Assembly: GCA_042090785.1 (NCBI GenBank)
Contig: JBELIP010000005.1
Location: forward strand, 39,892 to 103,891
Origin: UBA7434 sp042090785
Lineage (GTDB): Bacteria > Pseudomonadota > Gammaproteobacteria > Pseudomonadales > UBA7434
Length of the DNA stretch: 64,000 nucleotides
Direction: 5' to 3'
The notes below the pieces were generated by a model, which worked only from the letters and a program-made list of their open reading frames with translations, was not told the origin of the DNA and did no database searches. This document shows positions 62,764-64,000 of this stretch, one piece after another (the first letter of the stretch is position 1; each line of letters opens with the position of its first letter). The translations under genes were made by a program, and so were the position numbers.

Positions 62764-63939
62764 ATGCTGCTAACTTACTTCGATACACTTCGCCGTTATG
62801 GCGTGCCGGTAACCTTAGGTGAGTTTTTAGACTTACTCGAAGCCTTAAAGACAGCAGCCGTTTTTGCTGACCGCGAAAAATTTTATTTTTTATCCCGCAC
62901 CATTCTTGTTAAAGACGAAAAGCACTTCGACAAATTCGACCGTGCCGTCGACGCCTTTTTTAATGGCCTTGAATCCATGGACGGTATGCTTGAAGCGTTA
63001 ATTCCTGATGATTGGATACGCGATGCTTTTCAAAAAGAGCTAACAGAAGAAGAGTTAGCTAAGTTGCAATCGTTTGAAAGCCTAGAAGCGTTAATAGAAC
63101 AATTTAAAGAGCGTTTAGCCGAACAAGAAAAGCGCCATGAGGGCGGCAATAAATGGATCGGTACTGGTGGCACCTCGCCGTTTGGTAATAACGGTTATCA
63201 CCCCGAAGGCATTCGAGTAGGGGGCGAGGGCAAGCATCAGAAAGGCGTAAAAGTTTGGGAAAAACGAGCGTTCAAAAACCTTGATGGCGACAGCGCCATT
63301 GGTACGCGCAATATACAAGTGGCGTTGCGTCGCTTGCGTAAATTTGCGCGCTCCGGTGCAGAAGACCAGTTAGATTTAGACGATACGATTAGTTCAACAG
63401 CCAAGAATGCCGGTTTATTAGATATTAAAATGGTTCCTGAGCGTCACAATGCGGTTAAGGTATTAATCTTTTTTGATATTGGCGGCTCAATGGATTATCA
63501 CGTAACCGCATGCCAGCAATTATTCAGTGCGGTGCGAACTGAATTTAAGCATCTTGAGTTTTTTTACTTTCACAATTGTATTTATGAATCGGTTTGGAAG
63601 GATAATGCCCGTCGACGTCAAGAGTCCACGCCCTTAGTAGAAATATTAAATAAGTACTCGCAAGATTATAAAGTGATTGTGGTTGGTGACGCAGCTATGT
63701 CCCCTTATGAAGTTATCTCTAGTGGCGGCAGCGTAGAGCATTGGAATGAGGAGTCGGGCGAAGTATGGATGCGTCGTTTATTGGCCGGTTATAACCAGTT
63801 TGCTTGGATCAATCCTGTAAGAGAAAGTGAGTGGGCTTATTCGCAGTCTACGCAAATGGTCAGTGATATTTTTGATGGCCACATGTTCCCAATGACGGTG
63901 AATGGTTTAGAGGCTTGTATGGCGCATTTGGCGCGTTAA
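62764..63939 (+). CDS. VWA domain protein, CoxE-like (MoxR partner)
   Basis: A 391-residue soluble VWA protein. The N-terminal helical part holds RYGVPVTLGEFLDLLEAL and the C-terminal VWA domain has D-I-G-G-S (FFDIGGSMDYH), a glycine variant of DxSxS that is common in this group. The conserved GTGGTSPFGNNGYHPEG precedes it. It lies 20 bp after the ATPase and is the last gene before a hexanucleotide repeat. Confidence 0.93.
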   Translation: MLLTYFDTLRRYGVPVTLGEFLDLLEALKTAAVFADREKFYFLSRTILVKDEKHFDKFDRAVDAFFNGLESMDGMLEALIPDDWIRDAFQKELTEEELAKLQSFESLEALIEQFKERLAEQEKRHEGGNKWIGTGGTSPFGNNGYHPEGIRVGGEGKHQKGVKVWEKRAFKNLDGDSAIGTRNIQVALRRLRKFARSGAEDQLDLDDTISSTAKNAGLLDIKMVPERHNAVKVLIFFDIGGSMDYHVTACQQLFSAVRTEFKHLEFFYFHNCIYESVWKDNARRRQESTPLVEILNKYSQDYKVIVVGDAAMSPYEVISSGGSVEHWNEESGEVWMRRLLAGYNQFAWINPVRESEWAYSQSTQMVSDIFDGHMFPMTVNGLEACMAHLAR

Positions 63940-63945
63940 GATTTA

Positions 63946-63992
<47 letters not shown>

Positions 63993-64000
63993 ATTGTCGC

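Overview
This window looks like chromosomal DNA from a marine-type gammaproteobacterium. The evidence is conserved gammaproteobacterial neighbourhoods: rpoS-fdxA-mutS, 4.5S RNA-dnaX-recR, rnd-ycgL-ycgN, lptFG-RDD, and moxR-DUF58-batABD. The A+T-leaning composition, the secreted proteins with thrombospondin type 3 repeats and the H-NOX signalling module fit a Cellvibrionales-like or related marine lineage, but that placement is inference only. There is no phage, insertion sequence, CRISPR array or tRNA gene that I can support.

Layout. 0-5.3 kb: end of rpoS, then fdxA, mutS and gnd on the minus strand. 5.6-10.3 kb: a tightly packed cobalamin unit (cobO, btuC-, btuD- and btuF-like genes) ending in srkA. 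10.5-18.3 kb: two large exported proteins, a multidomain di-haem DHOR/DUF1111 protein and a lipoprotein with five 120-bp repeats and a C-terminal beta-lactamase-like domain. 18.4-19.3 kb: an LpxO-like hydroxylase. 19.6-23.3 kb: an H-NOX module (two histidine kinases, one H-NOX, two stand-alone receivers). 23.5-32.9 kb: a membrane protein, an ABC exporter interrupted by an assembly gap, sbcB, a YgjP-like metallopeptidase, DUF3301, tetR-cinA, a lipoprotein and DUF2288. 33.4-36.9 kb: lptF, lptG, RDD and an exported orphan protein. 37.3-39.5 kb: an OmpR-type two-component pair. 39.7-45.3 kb: bolA, trhO, a degenerate GGDEF protein, DUF1289, miaE and ampG. 45.3-53.0 kb: a minus-strand operon moxR-DUF58-DUF4381-batA-batBC-batD-atl. 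53.3-58.6 kb: DUF2835, 4.5S RNA, dnaX, recR, rnd, ycgL, ycgN. 58.7-63.9 kb: a small membrane protein and a second MoxR/VWA set.

Themes. (1) Gas sensing: the H-NOX protein overlaps its kinase gene by 8 bp and two receiver-only proteins follow. (2) Two separate MoxR-VWA chaperone/envelope systems. (3) dnaX carries a complete E. coli-like programmed frameshift signal (GGAG, 10-nt spacer, A AAA AAG, early TGA in the -1 frame). (4) Short tandem duplications are unusually common, both in frame within genes and across stop codons. (5) All three 100-N gaps have flanks that repeat each other (7, 17 and 11 bp), so the N runs are placeholders rather than measured gaps. The first one hides most of a transporter's membrane domain.
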